From assembly GCA_012103455.1 (NCBI GenBank), contig WLWT01000001.1, positions 2,218,001-2,282,000 on the forward strand: a DNA stretch of 64,000 nt, read 5' to 3'. The notes beneath the pieces are model-generated. The model worked only from the letters and a program-made list of their open reading frames with translations, was not told where the DNA came from and searched no databases. A program made the translations under genes and the position numbers. Positions within the stretch are counted from its first letter, which is position 1, and every line of letters begins with the position of its first letter. This DNA comes from Gammaproteobacteria bacterium. GTDB taxonomy: Bacteria > Pseudomonadota > Gammaproteobacteria > HK1. Below are positions 34,386-42,336 of this stretch, piece by piece.

Positions 34386-35539
34386 GCGTGTTATTCACTT
34401 TTTTGGGGCGGCCACCCCGCGGTGACAGGAGCTATCAGCGTGTCGAATACACCTTTTCCGATGGCCGCAAGACCCGCCCTGTTCACTTCCTAGGATGGGA
34501 ACTGCAGTCCATCACCCGGCCCGCGCGAGTCGTAGTGCTAGGTACGCAAGGAAGCGCATGGGACCATCTGCTGGAAAGCGATATCCGCCTCGGGGATGAT
34601 GGGGAGGCGGAGCGTCTCGCGGTGATTGAAGCAGTCGAGAGGAGCGCTGTTTCCCAATCGATGCTGGACCGGCTTGCGCCGCTGCTCAGCGATGAGTTGG
34701 GCCGTGACGTACGGCTTCTCATCGTGCCCTACTGCCGCACCCTGACGGAGCAGGCAGCGCTGCTGCGCCACTTCGCCGACCATGTCGATGAGGGCGACCT
34801 CATCGACATCGACGTGACTCACGGTTTTCGGTCAATGCCCATGCTCGGCTTGTTGGCCGCCTTGTTCCTTCGCCGGGTGCGGCGCGGGCAGATGGAACAC
34901 ATTTGGTACGGCGAGTTAGGCCCCGGCCAAGGTCAGGGGACTGTGCAAGATCTGGTCGGACTCTTGTCCTTTGCAGACTGGCTCGACGCCCTGGCTGTAT
35001 TCGACCATACCGCAGACTACGGTGTGTTCGCCCGTCTCACCGGTCCTTCGGGCGAGTGGCTCGAATCGGCGGCGTTTTTCGAGCGTACGACCAACGCGAC
35101 GCAAGCGCGGCAAAAGCTCACAACGTGGGCGAACCGGCCCGACCGCTATCCATCGAATGACCCGGCCGTTAATCTATTTCGCGACACCCTCGACCAGCGC
35201 TTATCCTGGCGCAGTGCTACTAACCGTGCGGATTGGGAGGCGAAACTCGCCAGCAGCGCCCTAGAGGTCGGCGATTACCTGCGGGCCGCCATCTTCGGTC
35301 TGGAGAGTACCGTGACTAGGGAAGTGTTGGCGGTAGGACGGTCACCTGAGGACTTTGCCGCCCGGGAAGAGGCCGGGAAGCTGGCACGCAGCCATTACCC
35401 AGGTGTGCGTGAGCTTGCCGGTATCAGAAACGCCCTCGCACATGGCACGCGGGACCGTAAGTTGGCGCGAACGCTTGACTCTCCCGAGAACCTGCACGGG
35501 GCATTGCAAAAGCTCTTGGCTCAGGTGCTTGATAACTGA
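34382..35539 (+). CDS. CARF-HEPN effector with DxTHG motif (Csx1/Csx2-type RNase)
   Basis: 385-residue accessory nuclease of type III CRISPR. The N-terminal CARF domain (residues about 1-190) senses cyclic oligoadenylate; it carries the diagnostic DxTHG box DVTHGFRSMPML (about 144-155). The C-terminal HEPN domain carries the RNase motif Rx4H, RNALAHG, at about 349-355. Once activated such proteins cut RNA non-specifically and slow or kill the cell. It is last in the cas6-cmr operon with a 4-base overlap. The TIGR02221-type ancestry is inferred from the motif. Confidence 0.87.
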   Translation: MSVLFTFLGRPPRGDRSYQRVEYTFSDGRKTRPVHFLGWELQSITRPARVVVLGTQGSAWDHLLESDIRLGDDGEAERLAVIEAVERSAVSQSMLDRLAPLLSDELGRDVRLLIVPYCRTLTEQAALLRHFADHVDEGDLIDIDVTHGFRSMPMLGLLAALFLRRVRRGQMEHIWYGELGPGQGQGTVQDLVGLLSFADWLDALAVFDHTADYGVFARLTGPSGEWLESAAFFERTTNATQARQKLTTWANRPDRYPSNDPAVNLFRDTLDQRLSWRSATNRADWEAKLASSALEVGDYLRAAIFGLESTVTREVLAVGRSPEDFAAREEAGKLARSHYPGVRELAGIRNALAHGTRDRKLARTLDSPENLHGALQKLLAQVLDN

Positions 35540-35679
35540 CATTCCCCACAATTAAATTCCCTTTCGGGATAGCCCCCGGCTGAGGAACGCCAGCTTGTAG
35601 CGCAAGCTTGCAGATTAAGCCGCAGGGGCCGAACTGGTCTACCGTGCTCTTAATCGACCGTACGAGTGGATGAGCCGGC
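35540..35679 (+). promoter_or_regulatory. Spacer region upstream of the adaptation genes
   Basis: The 140 bases between the effector and adaptation genes break the chain of overlapping frames and so probably hold a promoter. A perfect 6-bp hairpin (AGCTTG, loop TAGCG, CAAGCT) at 35592-35608 could end the cmr transcript or serve as an operator. No -35/-10 pair is clear. Confidence 0.35.
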
Positions 35680-35964
35680 ATGGTCCAAAGAACGCCCTAC
35701 CTTCTAGCCTATGATATCCGCGAGCCGCGCCGATTGAAGGCAGCGCTTAAAATTGCGCGCAGTCACGCTACCGGCGGCCAACGCTCTGTCCACGAGGTTT
35801 TCCTCACCCGTAGCGAACGCAACGGGATCCTGGAGGCATTCCGCCAGTTGCTTGACCAGCAAGAAGACCGGTTGCTACTTATCCGGCTTGACCCTCGTGC
35901 ACGTACGTACGCCATCGGTACCGCGTCGCCGATGGCCGATCCGGATTTTTTCTACCTGGGTTAA
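35680..35964 (+). CDS. cas2: Cas2 (first copy)
   Basis: 94-residue ferredoxin-fold adaptation protein that bridges Cas1 dimers during spacer capture. The first strand carries YLLAYDIREPRRL with the conserved Asp (about residue 12), and GGQRSVHEVFLT matches the Cas2 middle strand. The end, DPDFFYLG, resembles extended tails that contact Cas1. Its start follows no overlapping gene; cas1 begins 5 bases after it. A second, different Cas2 lies at 37738. Confidence 0.82.
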   Translation: MVQRTPYLLAYDIREPRRLKAALKIARSHATGGQRSVHEVFLTRSERNGILEAFRQLLDQQEDRLLLIRLDPRARTYAIGTASPMADPDFFYLG

Positions 35965-35969
35965 GGTTT

Positions 35970-36986
35970 GTGGCAACCCTGATATTGGACCGCACGGCTA
36001 TATCGCTGTCCCACGAATCAGGGGCGCTCATCATTCACGAGAATGGGGCGCGCCGCGGTTCGGTTCCCATCAAGCTTCTACGGCGGGTAGTGGTGCAAAG
36101 CAAATCCCTCGAATGGACTAGCGGCACCCTCGCTCACATCGTCGAGCATGGTGCCGCGGTGCTCGTGCTGAGTCCGCGCCACGCTCGCCAGAGCGCGCTG
36201 GTGTTGGGGCCTCGTCATAACGACGCCACGATCCGCCTGGCGCAGGCCGAATTCGTCACTGAAGGGACCCGAAGAGTCGCTTGGGCGCGGCGCCTCATCG
36301 CTCTTAAGCTAAGGCGCCAGGAGGAGATGCTAGCCACTCTTGAGCAGCGTAGACCCGACAGACGGCGCGCATTGCGAGCCGGGGTCAACGTTCATCAACG
36401 GGCGATGTCGGCGCTGCGCTCCACGGCCAGCATTCCGAGTATCCGGGGAGTAGAAGGCGCTGCGGCCGCCGCGTATTTTCGTGCCCTAGGTGAAGTATTT
36501 CCGCCCGCCTTGAAATTCTCGGGTAGAAATCGGCGCCCGCCTCGAGACCCCGTCAATGCCTGCCTCTCGTTGGGTTACACACTGCTCCACTTCGACGCGG
36601 TGCGTGCCGCACATGTGGCCGGTCTGGACCCGTTGATCGGCTTCTATCACTTACCTGAGTTCGGTCGGGAGTCATTGGCGTGCGATCTGATCGAGCCCCT
36701 GCGTGCGAGGGTGGACTTTTTTGTATGGAGACTATTCGCCGACCGTACTTTGCGTGCGGAAAATTTTAAGCACGACAGAGGCGGCTGCCTGTTGGGCAAA
36801 GCGGGCCGGGCTCGATTTTATCCAGATTGGGAGGCATTCGCTGGGCCTCATCGAAGGTTATTGCGGCGTCAGTGCCAAGTAATCGCCAGAGGGTTGAACA
36901 ACCGCGGCGGGCACCTGCTGGAGCAGTTGGCAGCATGTGATGCAACGGAAGTTGTCGATGACTTGGCAGTGGTGCGGCAGCAATGA
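35970..36986 (+). CDS. cas1: Cas1 integrase (catalytically complete)
   Basis: 338-residue spacer integrase. GTG start with TAAGG just before. The N-terminal beta domain (MATLILDRTAISLSHESGAL) is followed by the helical catalytic domain: Glu in RGVEGAAAAAYF (about 162), His in GFYHLPEFGRESLACDLIEPLR (about 227) and Asp in the same run (about 239). This is the full metal-binding set. It overlaps the start of a second Cas1-like gene by 4 bases. No reverse transcriptase is fused. Confidence 0.92.
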   Translation: MATLILDRTAISLSHESGALIIHENGARRGSVPIKLLRRVVVQSKSLEWTSGTLAHIVEHGAAVLVLSPRHARQSALVLGPRHNDATIRLAQAEFVTEGTRRVAWARRLIALKLRRQEEMLATLEQRRPDRRRALRAGVNVHQRAMSALRSTASIPSIRGVEGAAAAAYFRALGEVFPPALKFSGRNRRPPRDPVNACLSLGYTLLHFDAVRAAHVAGLDPLIGFYHLPEFGRESLACDLIEPLRARVDFFVWRLFADRTLRAENFKHDRGGCLLGKAGRARFYPDWEAFAGPHRRLLRRQCQVIARGLNNRGGHLLEQLAACDATEVVDDLAVVRQQ

Positions 36987-37747
36987 ATGAGTACACGGCG
37001 CGCAAGCCGCTCTATTTGATGAGCATCAATCGCGTCACTGTACGTTACGGCAGCGGCAGCTTGGCGGTATTTAGTGGTCGAAATTGCCGGGGCCGCTACC
37101 CGCTAGAGCGCATCTCCCGCATTCTGTCCACCGCCAATGTTGATTGGCGTGGCGATGCACTCTTTGCTTGCACTCGGGCTCGGATAAGCATCGTGCTCAT
37201 CGATCGGCGCGGTGGTTGGCACGGCACTATTGAGCCCCCTTTGGTCCAGCTTTCGCCGGTTGTCGAACTTCTGGATGAATTGGTTACCGACAGCGATTAC
37301 CCAGATGTCTTTGACAACTTCATGCGCCACCTGCGCTCCAAGACACTCAAGCGCTGGCTGTCAAAACGTGGTGCCTGCGCGGATGGCGAGTTCGAACGAA
37401 AAGAGTGGGTTCGCAGCTATGTATACGGCGGCCAGCCGCCACACGACCTGCAGTACGACTTTCGCGGACTTCTGCGTGCTCTAGTAGAATCGCGATTACA
37501 TAAACTCGGAGTCCGAAGCCGCTACTCCACGGAAGCGGGCGATGTGCTCGACCTTGCAGGGCACCTGTGTGAACTCGTCTACGGCGAGATCGTGATGAAT
37601 TCGGGAACGATACCGGTTACCACCTCGGACACTCGTGCGAGTATTCGCTTCTTTCAGGCTTCTGTTGAAGATTACAGCCAGTCCATCGACCATGCGCTCA
37701 AGGCCTTGCAACGACTGCTAGCAAATCGAGTGCGACGATGGCACTGA
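36983..37747 (+). CDS. Divergent Cas1-like paralogue lacking the active site
   Basis: 254 residues. The first 75 (INRVTVRYGSGSLAVFSGRN, then ISRILSTANVDWRGDALFAC and RISIVLIDRRGG) look like the Cas1 N-terminal beta domain, and the rest is helical with RGLLRALVESRLHKLGV. The Cas1 catalytic pattern is absent: no VEG-AAxxYF and no H-to-D/E-PLR box. It overlaps cas1 upstream and a second cas2 downstream by 4 and 10 bases. It may pair with Cas1 as an inactive partner. Assignment as a Cas1 relative is by pattern only and needs a structure comparison. Confidence 0.65.
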   Translation: MNEYTARKPLYLMSINRVTVRYGSGSLAVFSGRNCRGRYPLERISRILSTANVDWRGDALFACTRARISIVLIDRRGGWHGTIEPPLVQLSPVVELLDELVTDSDYPDVFDNFMRHLRSKTLKRWLSKRGACADGEFERKEWVRSYVYGGQPPHDLQYDFRGLLRALVESRLHKLGVRSRYSTEAGDVLDLAGHLCELVYGEIVMNSGTIPVTTSDTRASIRFFQASVEDYSQSIDHALKALQRLLANRVRRWH

Positions 37748-38088
37748 AGGACCGAGGCTGTTGGATTATCGCCTACGATATCGGTGACCCGAAGCGTCTT
37801 CGTCGTGTATTCCGTTACCTGCGCCGATATGCAGTTCCGGTACAGTATTCACTGTTCTATGTGGAAGCTTCGCAAGGGGCAATCGGGCGAATTATGCAAG
37901 GCATCGAAGACTTTATCGATCCACGCGAGGACGACGTACGCGCTTACCATATCCCTAGCCGCGGAACCATTGATACAATAGGCGCTCCGGCACTCCCGAA
38001 TGGGGCAAAATTATTCAGTCTACCGACCGAACGCGGTGGACCCTCTGAGGGGCCTTCACTAGATGGCATACTATTCGGGACGGACTAG
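37738..38088 (+). CDS. cas2: Cas2 (second copy)
   Basis: 116-residue Cas2-type protein clearly different from the copy at 35680. Starts MALKDRGCWIIAYDIGDPKRLRR with the conserved Asp near residue 14, then the classic YAVPVQYSLFYVEAS strand and DPREDDVRAYHIP. An extra tail of about 30 residues (from GAPALPNG) could contact the Cas1-like partner. It overlaps the end of the Cas1 paralogue by 10 bases; the CRISPR array begins 74 bases downstream. Confidence 0.85.
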   Translation: MALKDRGCWIIAYDIGDPKRLRRVFRYLRRYAVPVQYSLFYVEASQGAIGRIMQGIEDFIDPREDDVRAYHIPSRGTIDTIGAPALPNGAKLFSLPTERGGPSEGPSLDGILFGTD

Positions 38089-38162
38089 GAAGTTGAATAG
38101 CGACGATATATGTCAAGGGGGTCTCCAAGGCAGTGATTTTGAAGCGGAAAATTTTCGATGCG

Positions 38163-38345
38163 GAAGAAAGACATACCCTGAAGAAGAAGGGATTACGACT
38201 CCTCTCTCGGACCGGCATTGCCATGGGTGCCATTGAAGAAAGACATACCCTGAAGAAGAAGGGATTACGACCGGAGCAGATGAGGTCTTCGTAGTCGTCG
38301 TCGGGGAAGAAGAAAGACATACCCTGAAGAAGAAGGGATTACGAC
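38163..38345. CRISPR. CRISPR array, 3 repeats and 2 spacers
   Basis: Three identical 37-bp repeats at 38163-38199, 38235-38271 and 38309-38345, each starting gaagaaagacataccctg and ending gggattacgac. The spacers are 35 and 37 bases. In reverse the repeat starts GTCGTAATCCCTTC with a CCCT...AGGG stem, a form common in type III arrays. The 74 bases from cas2' to the first repeat may be the leader. Twenty-one bases after the last repeat an IS3-type end begins, so the array was probably longer and was truncated. All repeats are perfect, so the array end itself is not decayed. Confidence 0.93.
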
Positions 38346-38366
38346 TTTATAGGGTAATCCCTCATT

Positions 38367-39497
38367 TGTAAGCGTCTCCAGAAATGGAGTTATGCCGCCC
38401 TGGCCAACTTTTGTTTCGGGGTGATACCTCCTAGGGCCATGTTCGTTCGTTCGTTGTTGTACGTCCAGAGCCATCGTGTGGCGAATGCCTGGACCTGAAC
38501 AATAGAATCGAACAAGTACTGAGCGAGCCACTCGTAACGCACGGTCCGGTTGTATCGCTCCACGTAGCCGTTGGGGTGTGGTTGACCTGGCTGGATGTAG
38601 TCCAGCCCTATCTCGCCCCGTTCAGCCCAATCCATCATGGCCCCCCTAGTGGATTCAGGGCCGTTGTCACATCGAATGACGCGCGCTGTGCCACGCCATT
38701 CAATGAGTGGGTCGAGGACACCAATGACGCTCGCCGACGCCAGCGAGAAGTCCGCTTCAATGGCTAAGCCCCTGACCATTAAAGTCATCGAAGTCCATTG
38801 CAGAGCCGAACCCTGCCTCCGTCAGCAAGACGCTCATGCATGAAGTCCATTGACCCGGTGTCGTTCACACCCCGCGGTGCCCTCAGCGGCTCGGGCTTTT
38901 CGCGCACCAGGCATTTGTTCGGCTTGATGCGCAGGTGCCACTCCAACTCCCGATCAATGCGATACACGCGCTTAGGATTGAATCGCAGATCCTTGACGGT
39001 GCGCAGGTACAGCAAAGCCCAAAGCCCCAGTTGCTTTGAGGGTGCGTCAAGCGAATGAGCCAATCGGCAATGAGCGCGTGGTCGTCCGACACCTTCGGCC
39101 TATAGCGCTAGCAAGTCTCGCTCATACCCAACGCACGACCTGCGAGTCGGAGGCGGGTGCGGTGAGCCTGCCGGGCCTTCTTGGCCCTCTCACGTCGATG
39201 AGCTGGCCTCAGTACTTTCCCGCAAAAGCTTCCTGACGGCTCTCACCGACAAGCCGCTGCTCGGCATCCATCTTCTTCAGCCGCCGTTTCTCCTGTTCGA
39301 GCTCCATGAGACGGGATATCAACGAGGCGTCCATACCTGCGTACTTGGCGCGCCACTGGTAGAACGTCGCGCTGCTCATACCGTGTTCGCGGCAAAGCTC
39401 TGGAACCGGTGTACCCGCCTCAGCCTGCTTGAAGGATGCTGAGGATTTGACTGTCGGTATAGCGGGATTTTTTCATGCGCAATCTCCTCCGTTTACA
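38367..39497 (-). mobile_element. Decayed IS3-family insertion sequence
   Basis: About 1.13 kb. The end near the array starts TGTAAGCGTCTCC and the far end, reversed, starts TGTAAACGGAGGAG, consistent with imperfect IS3-type ends. orfA begins at the far end (MKKSRYTDSQILSIL) but is frameshifted by an extra base, after which AGTPVPELCREHGMSSATFYQWRAKY continues. orfB pieces include RVIRCDNGPE, PHPNGYVERYNRTVRYEWL and WTYNNERTNMALGGITPKQK (38390-38788), again in several frames. No matching target duplication is seen. It is not able to move on its own. Confidence 0.8.
38390..38788 (-). pseudogene. IS3-family transposase orfB fragment
   Basis: 132-codon open piece of the DDE integrase-core transposase, carrying the Asp of CDNGPES and the Glu of NGYVERYNR and ending at the usual GGITPKQKL tail. 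Upstream parts lie in other frames (38785-39063), so the gene is broken by frameshifts. Confidence 0.8.
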
Positions 39498-39612
39498 CTA
39501 CGAGAACATTCCACTTCTCAATACCGCTAATTTTCGGGCGGATTACCGTCAGCTTTTTGGTCAACATTCAGCGTCGAATTGTCGCCGAAACTGCAGCCCG
39601 AACATAAACCGC

Positions 39613-40674
39613 TCAGGCCTCTCCTAGTAGCGCTCGAAGCTCCTGCACGGGTAGTGATACGTGGTGCAAGCTACGTACCCCGGTCGTGTGTTCAGTAGGT
39701 TGAAGAAATTCATGCGCAGTCGGATAGATGACTTGGATGTCATCCAGCGCAGCGCGGACCACACCGACAGCCACTGACTGCATCTTGCTACCTGTCGGAG
39801 AGACGACAATGCGATCAAACACCGAGTGCCGGTCGTAGATCTCGATAATTGCCGCGATCGTTTCCCTATAATCCAAAGTGCTTACGGCCACCGACTCGGA
39901 AATACCTACGATGCGGCAGGAAGGCTTATTGATGTCACGGATCGCAACCGTACGCCACGCGAACTCGGGACGCGGTGGAACACCCTCCAAGACGTGAAGA
40001 TGCGATGGCTGAAGCTCCGCTAGCAAGCTGCTCAGTTGATGGGCTTCAAAGGAAGGGAAGGCAACCAATCTCGAAGCTTCCCCGGCCATAGCGACGGAAC
40101 TCAACTCTGGCGCTGTCACTATGTCCAAGATCCCCTTCGACAGGAAGCCGCCGATACGCGAAGGACGTTCGGATCTGCCTAAAGCTCGCTCTACGTCCTC
40201 TTTGTTCGGCGGGTAGCTCTCGGCTTCCGCGTAGACGACATGGAGTTCTCGAACTCGTGTATCTTGAACACAGGCTGACACTAACTGGACTATCAACAGC
40301 CTCGACATCGCTGACACGTCGAGAAACACTCGGACTCCCGGTTCGAACTTTTCCAGTATCTGCTGCGCGATGCCGGCCGGCCGCGCTCTGTCGTAGACCT
40401 CAACACCAACTCGTCCGTCAACCGCACTGACAAGTTCGACAAGCCTCTGCGTCTTGTTCTCAGGGTAAAACGGACGATAGTCGAGAATCGTCGCGCTGAA
40501 GCCTCTATGCCCCCCTTCGACTAACGTATTCAAAAAGTGCTCTGCTCGGTCCTCGAATCCTGCGCATAGCACGAGATGGTCTCCCTCACCCAAGGTTTCA
40601 GGAATGGACTGCGTCAGCCGAGGCCATGGACGTAGACGAAGTTCCTCATCCACCCTCCGGATATCGATAGTCAC
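39613..40674 (-). CDS. Two-Rossmann-like protein with CARF-like motif, new-system gene C
   Basis: 353 residues, family not recognised. The N-terminal half has a Rossmann-type strand (DHLVLCAGFEDRAEHFL) and the run RVFLDVSAMSRLLIVQLVSA. The C-terminal half repeats the idea with FDRIVVSPTGSKMQSVAVGVV, similar to the glycine/lysine nucleotide loop of CARF proteins. So it may bind a nucleotide signal; no nuclease or membrane motif is visible. Its start overlaps the end of the kinase-ATPase gene by 4 bases and it is the last gene of a methylase - kinase/ATPase - this protein operon. The frame is intact. Confidence 0.6.
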   Translation of the reverse strand: MTIDIRRVDEELRLRPWPRLTQSIPETLGEGDHLVLCAGFEDRAEHFLNTLVEGGHRGFSATILDYRPFYPENKTQRLVELVSAVDGRVGVEVYDRARPAGIAQQILEKFEPGVRVFLDVSAMSRLLIVQLVSACVQDTRVRELHVVYAEAESYPPNKEDVERALGRSERPSRIGGFLSKGILDIVTAPELSSVAMAGEASRLVAFPSFEAHQLSSLLAELQPSHLHVLEGVPPRPEFAWRTVAIRDINKPSCRIVGISESVAVSTLDYRETIAAIIEIYDRHSVFDRIVVSPTGSKMQSVAVGVVRAALDDIQVIYPTAHEFLQPTEHTTGVRSLHHVSLPVQELRALLGEA

Positions 40675-41449
40675 GATTCGTCACTTCCTTGGCGAAACAT
40701 GTCGATTGTCGGGTCTTCTATGTACTCGTCTCTGAGTCGTTTTGTACGTTCAAATGCTGCTGGAGATGAAAGCAACTGCTCAAGCTCCTCCGACTCTAGC
40801 TCGAGCGAATCTCTGCGACTGAAGGACAACCAGAAGTGCGGAATAAGGTACCGTCGCAGATAGTATCGAGGCACTACATTTCCCCGACGGCTTCTGCCAC
40901 GCGGGTCCTCCAGAAATATGGAGTACCGTAGCAACTCCACCAGAATCGCTTTGTTATCTTGCGAAAGCGATGGTGCCTCATAGGGTTCGATACGAGAGGC
41001 CTGATGTGGAGGGTTTCCGCCCTCATTCTTCGAGTTGCGAAACATCAAATGCGAATGAGCGACCGCTCCGAACGAATCCACGATGGCAGCCAATCTCTCG
41101 CCATTCCTCGGCAGGTCACGAACTTGCTGGATGAACTCCCCGGCTGCGGTGCGTATTGAGGAATGCTGCATTTCTCCCGGTATGCGTGGAACTGTGTCCG
41201 TCGCGCCAAGCTTTTCGATTCCCCCGAAATCTTCCACCATTCTTTGCACTAGACGAAGCACGTAGTGAATATCGCCACTGCACATTGCCGCTACAGTTTG
41301 TTCGCTCGCATACAGGCCGTTGCGGCGCTTATCCCGGATCGACCGTGCTCGCTCATTCTCGTTAGGACTCTCCGAACCCAGCAATTCTTCCAAAGAAGCG
41401 ACCGGAAAGTCCTGCACCATCTGAAACCGCTTTCTGAACAGGTCTCTAA
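40671..41449 (-). pseudogene. C-terminal part of the kinase-ATPase gene, cut off by an IS
   Basis: Carries the ATPase lid and C-terminal region of the gene that begins at 44065. After the junction it reads RDLFRKRFQMVQDFPVASL, then AAMCSGDIHYVLRLVQRMVE, a STAND/ORC-like sensor-2 pattern, and ends YIEDPTIDMFRQGSDES. The open frame seems to start at 41492, but its first 14 codons are IS sequence. With the IS and one TAA duplication removed, ...LEFL is followed directly by RDLFRKRF in frame. The fragment alone lacks a start of its own and the P-loop. Confidence 0.8.
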
Positions 41450-42336
41450 GAGCCTGTTCAAGATCTCCGAAGCAACAGCGCAATATTTGCAAGTAGCATC
41501 ATGCCCAACGAGCTTTCGATTAGCCGCTCACAGTTTTTCCACAACCGGCGGTTTTTCTCAAACCATGAGAAGGTTCGCTCGACAACCCACCTCTTCGGGA
41601 GGACGGCAAAACGACCCGTGTCCGAGCGTTTGATAATTTCGACGTTCGCTCCGATTAATCTCAGCACTTCGCCAGCGAAAGCCATCCCCGTGTACCCGCC
41701 ATCGCCCACTACACACCTAACCTCCGAGAGGCGCCCATCTGCTTGAGCAGCAAGTGCGGCCAGTGCCCCAACTCGATCAGTGACATTTGCCGTGGTCACA
41801 AAAGCAGCGTGCAATAATCCCTGAGTGTCCACAGCTATGTGCCGCTTGATACCAGAAGTCTTCTTGCCTGCGTCATAACCTTTGTGGTTTGCACTGTCTG
41901 TGTTCTTCACGCTCTGTGCATCAACGATGATCAGGCTGGCTTTGCCACTGCGCCCCTGGGATTCGCGGGCCTCGCCAACCCATTTTTTTAACGCCTTGTT
42001 CAAGGCGCTGCAAGAGTCTTCTGGGGACGATTGCCGCCAGATAGTGAAATACTCATGCACACTTCGCCACTTTGGATACTCGTTGGGCAACATGCGCCAT
42101 TGGCAGCCGGTCTTCAGCACGTACAACACTGCGTTGAACACGTGATAGAGATCGAGTTGCCTTGGCTTGGTTCGCCGACGCGCCGCCTCCAGGATCGGTC
42201 TAACTTTCTCGAACTGTTGGCGAGATAGGTCACTCGGGTAGATTCGCTCGTCTGTCATTGCCTTCGCAGCCGCTATGACTATGGATAACAATAGTTTAGG
42301 TCAGATGTCCAAAATCGTCAGATCTTGAACAGGTTC
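41450..42336. mobile_element. IS5-family insertion sequence (IS1031-like), 887 bp
   Basis: Complete element with ends GAGCCTGTTCAAGATCT and GAACCTGTTCAAGATCT (one mismatch) and a 3-bp target duplication TAA at 41447-41449 and 42337-42339, as expected for the IS1031 branch of IS5. It contains one intact transposase gene. It splits the kinase-ATPase gene of the uncharacterised operon. Confidence 0.92.
41458..42291 (-). CDS. IS5-family DDE transposase
   Basis: 277 residues, intact. N-terminal RIYPSDLSRQQFEKVRPIL and VFNAVLYVLKTGCQWRMLP mark the IS5 type; the first Asp is in IIVDAQSVKNTD, the second in VVGDGGYTG and the Glu in WVVERTFSWFEKNRRL. Length and motifs are complete, so the element may still be able to transpose. 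Stop lies 8 bases inside the left end. Confidence 0.92.
   Translation of the reverse strand: MLSIVIAAAKAMTDERIYPSDLSRQQFEKVRPILEAARRRTKPRQLDLYHVFNAVLYVLKTGCQWRMLPNEYPKWRSVHEYFTIWRQSSPEDSCSALNKALKKWVGEARESQGRSGKASLIIVDAQSVKNTDSANHKGYDAGKKTSGIKRHIAVDTQGLLHAAFVTTANVTDRVGALAALAAQADGRLSEVRCVVGDGGYTGMAFAGEVLRLIGANVEIIKRSDTGRFAVLPKRWVVERTFSWFEKNRRLWKNCERLIESSLGMMLLANIALLLRRS

Noticed and set aside
40671..41492. Independent 273-aa gene starting MQILRCCFGD
   Set aside because: The first residues come from the IS end; it is the 3' part of the interrupted kinase-ATPase gene.
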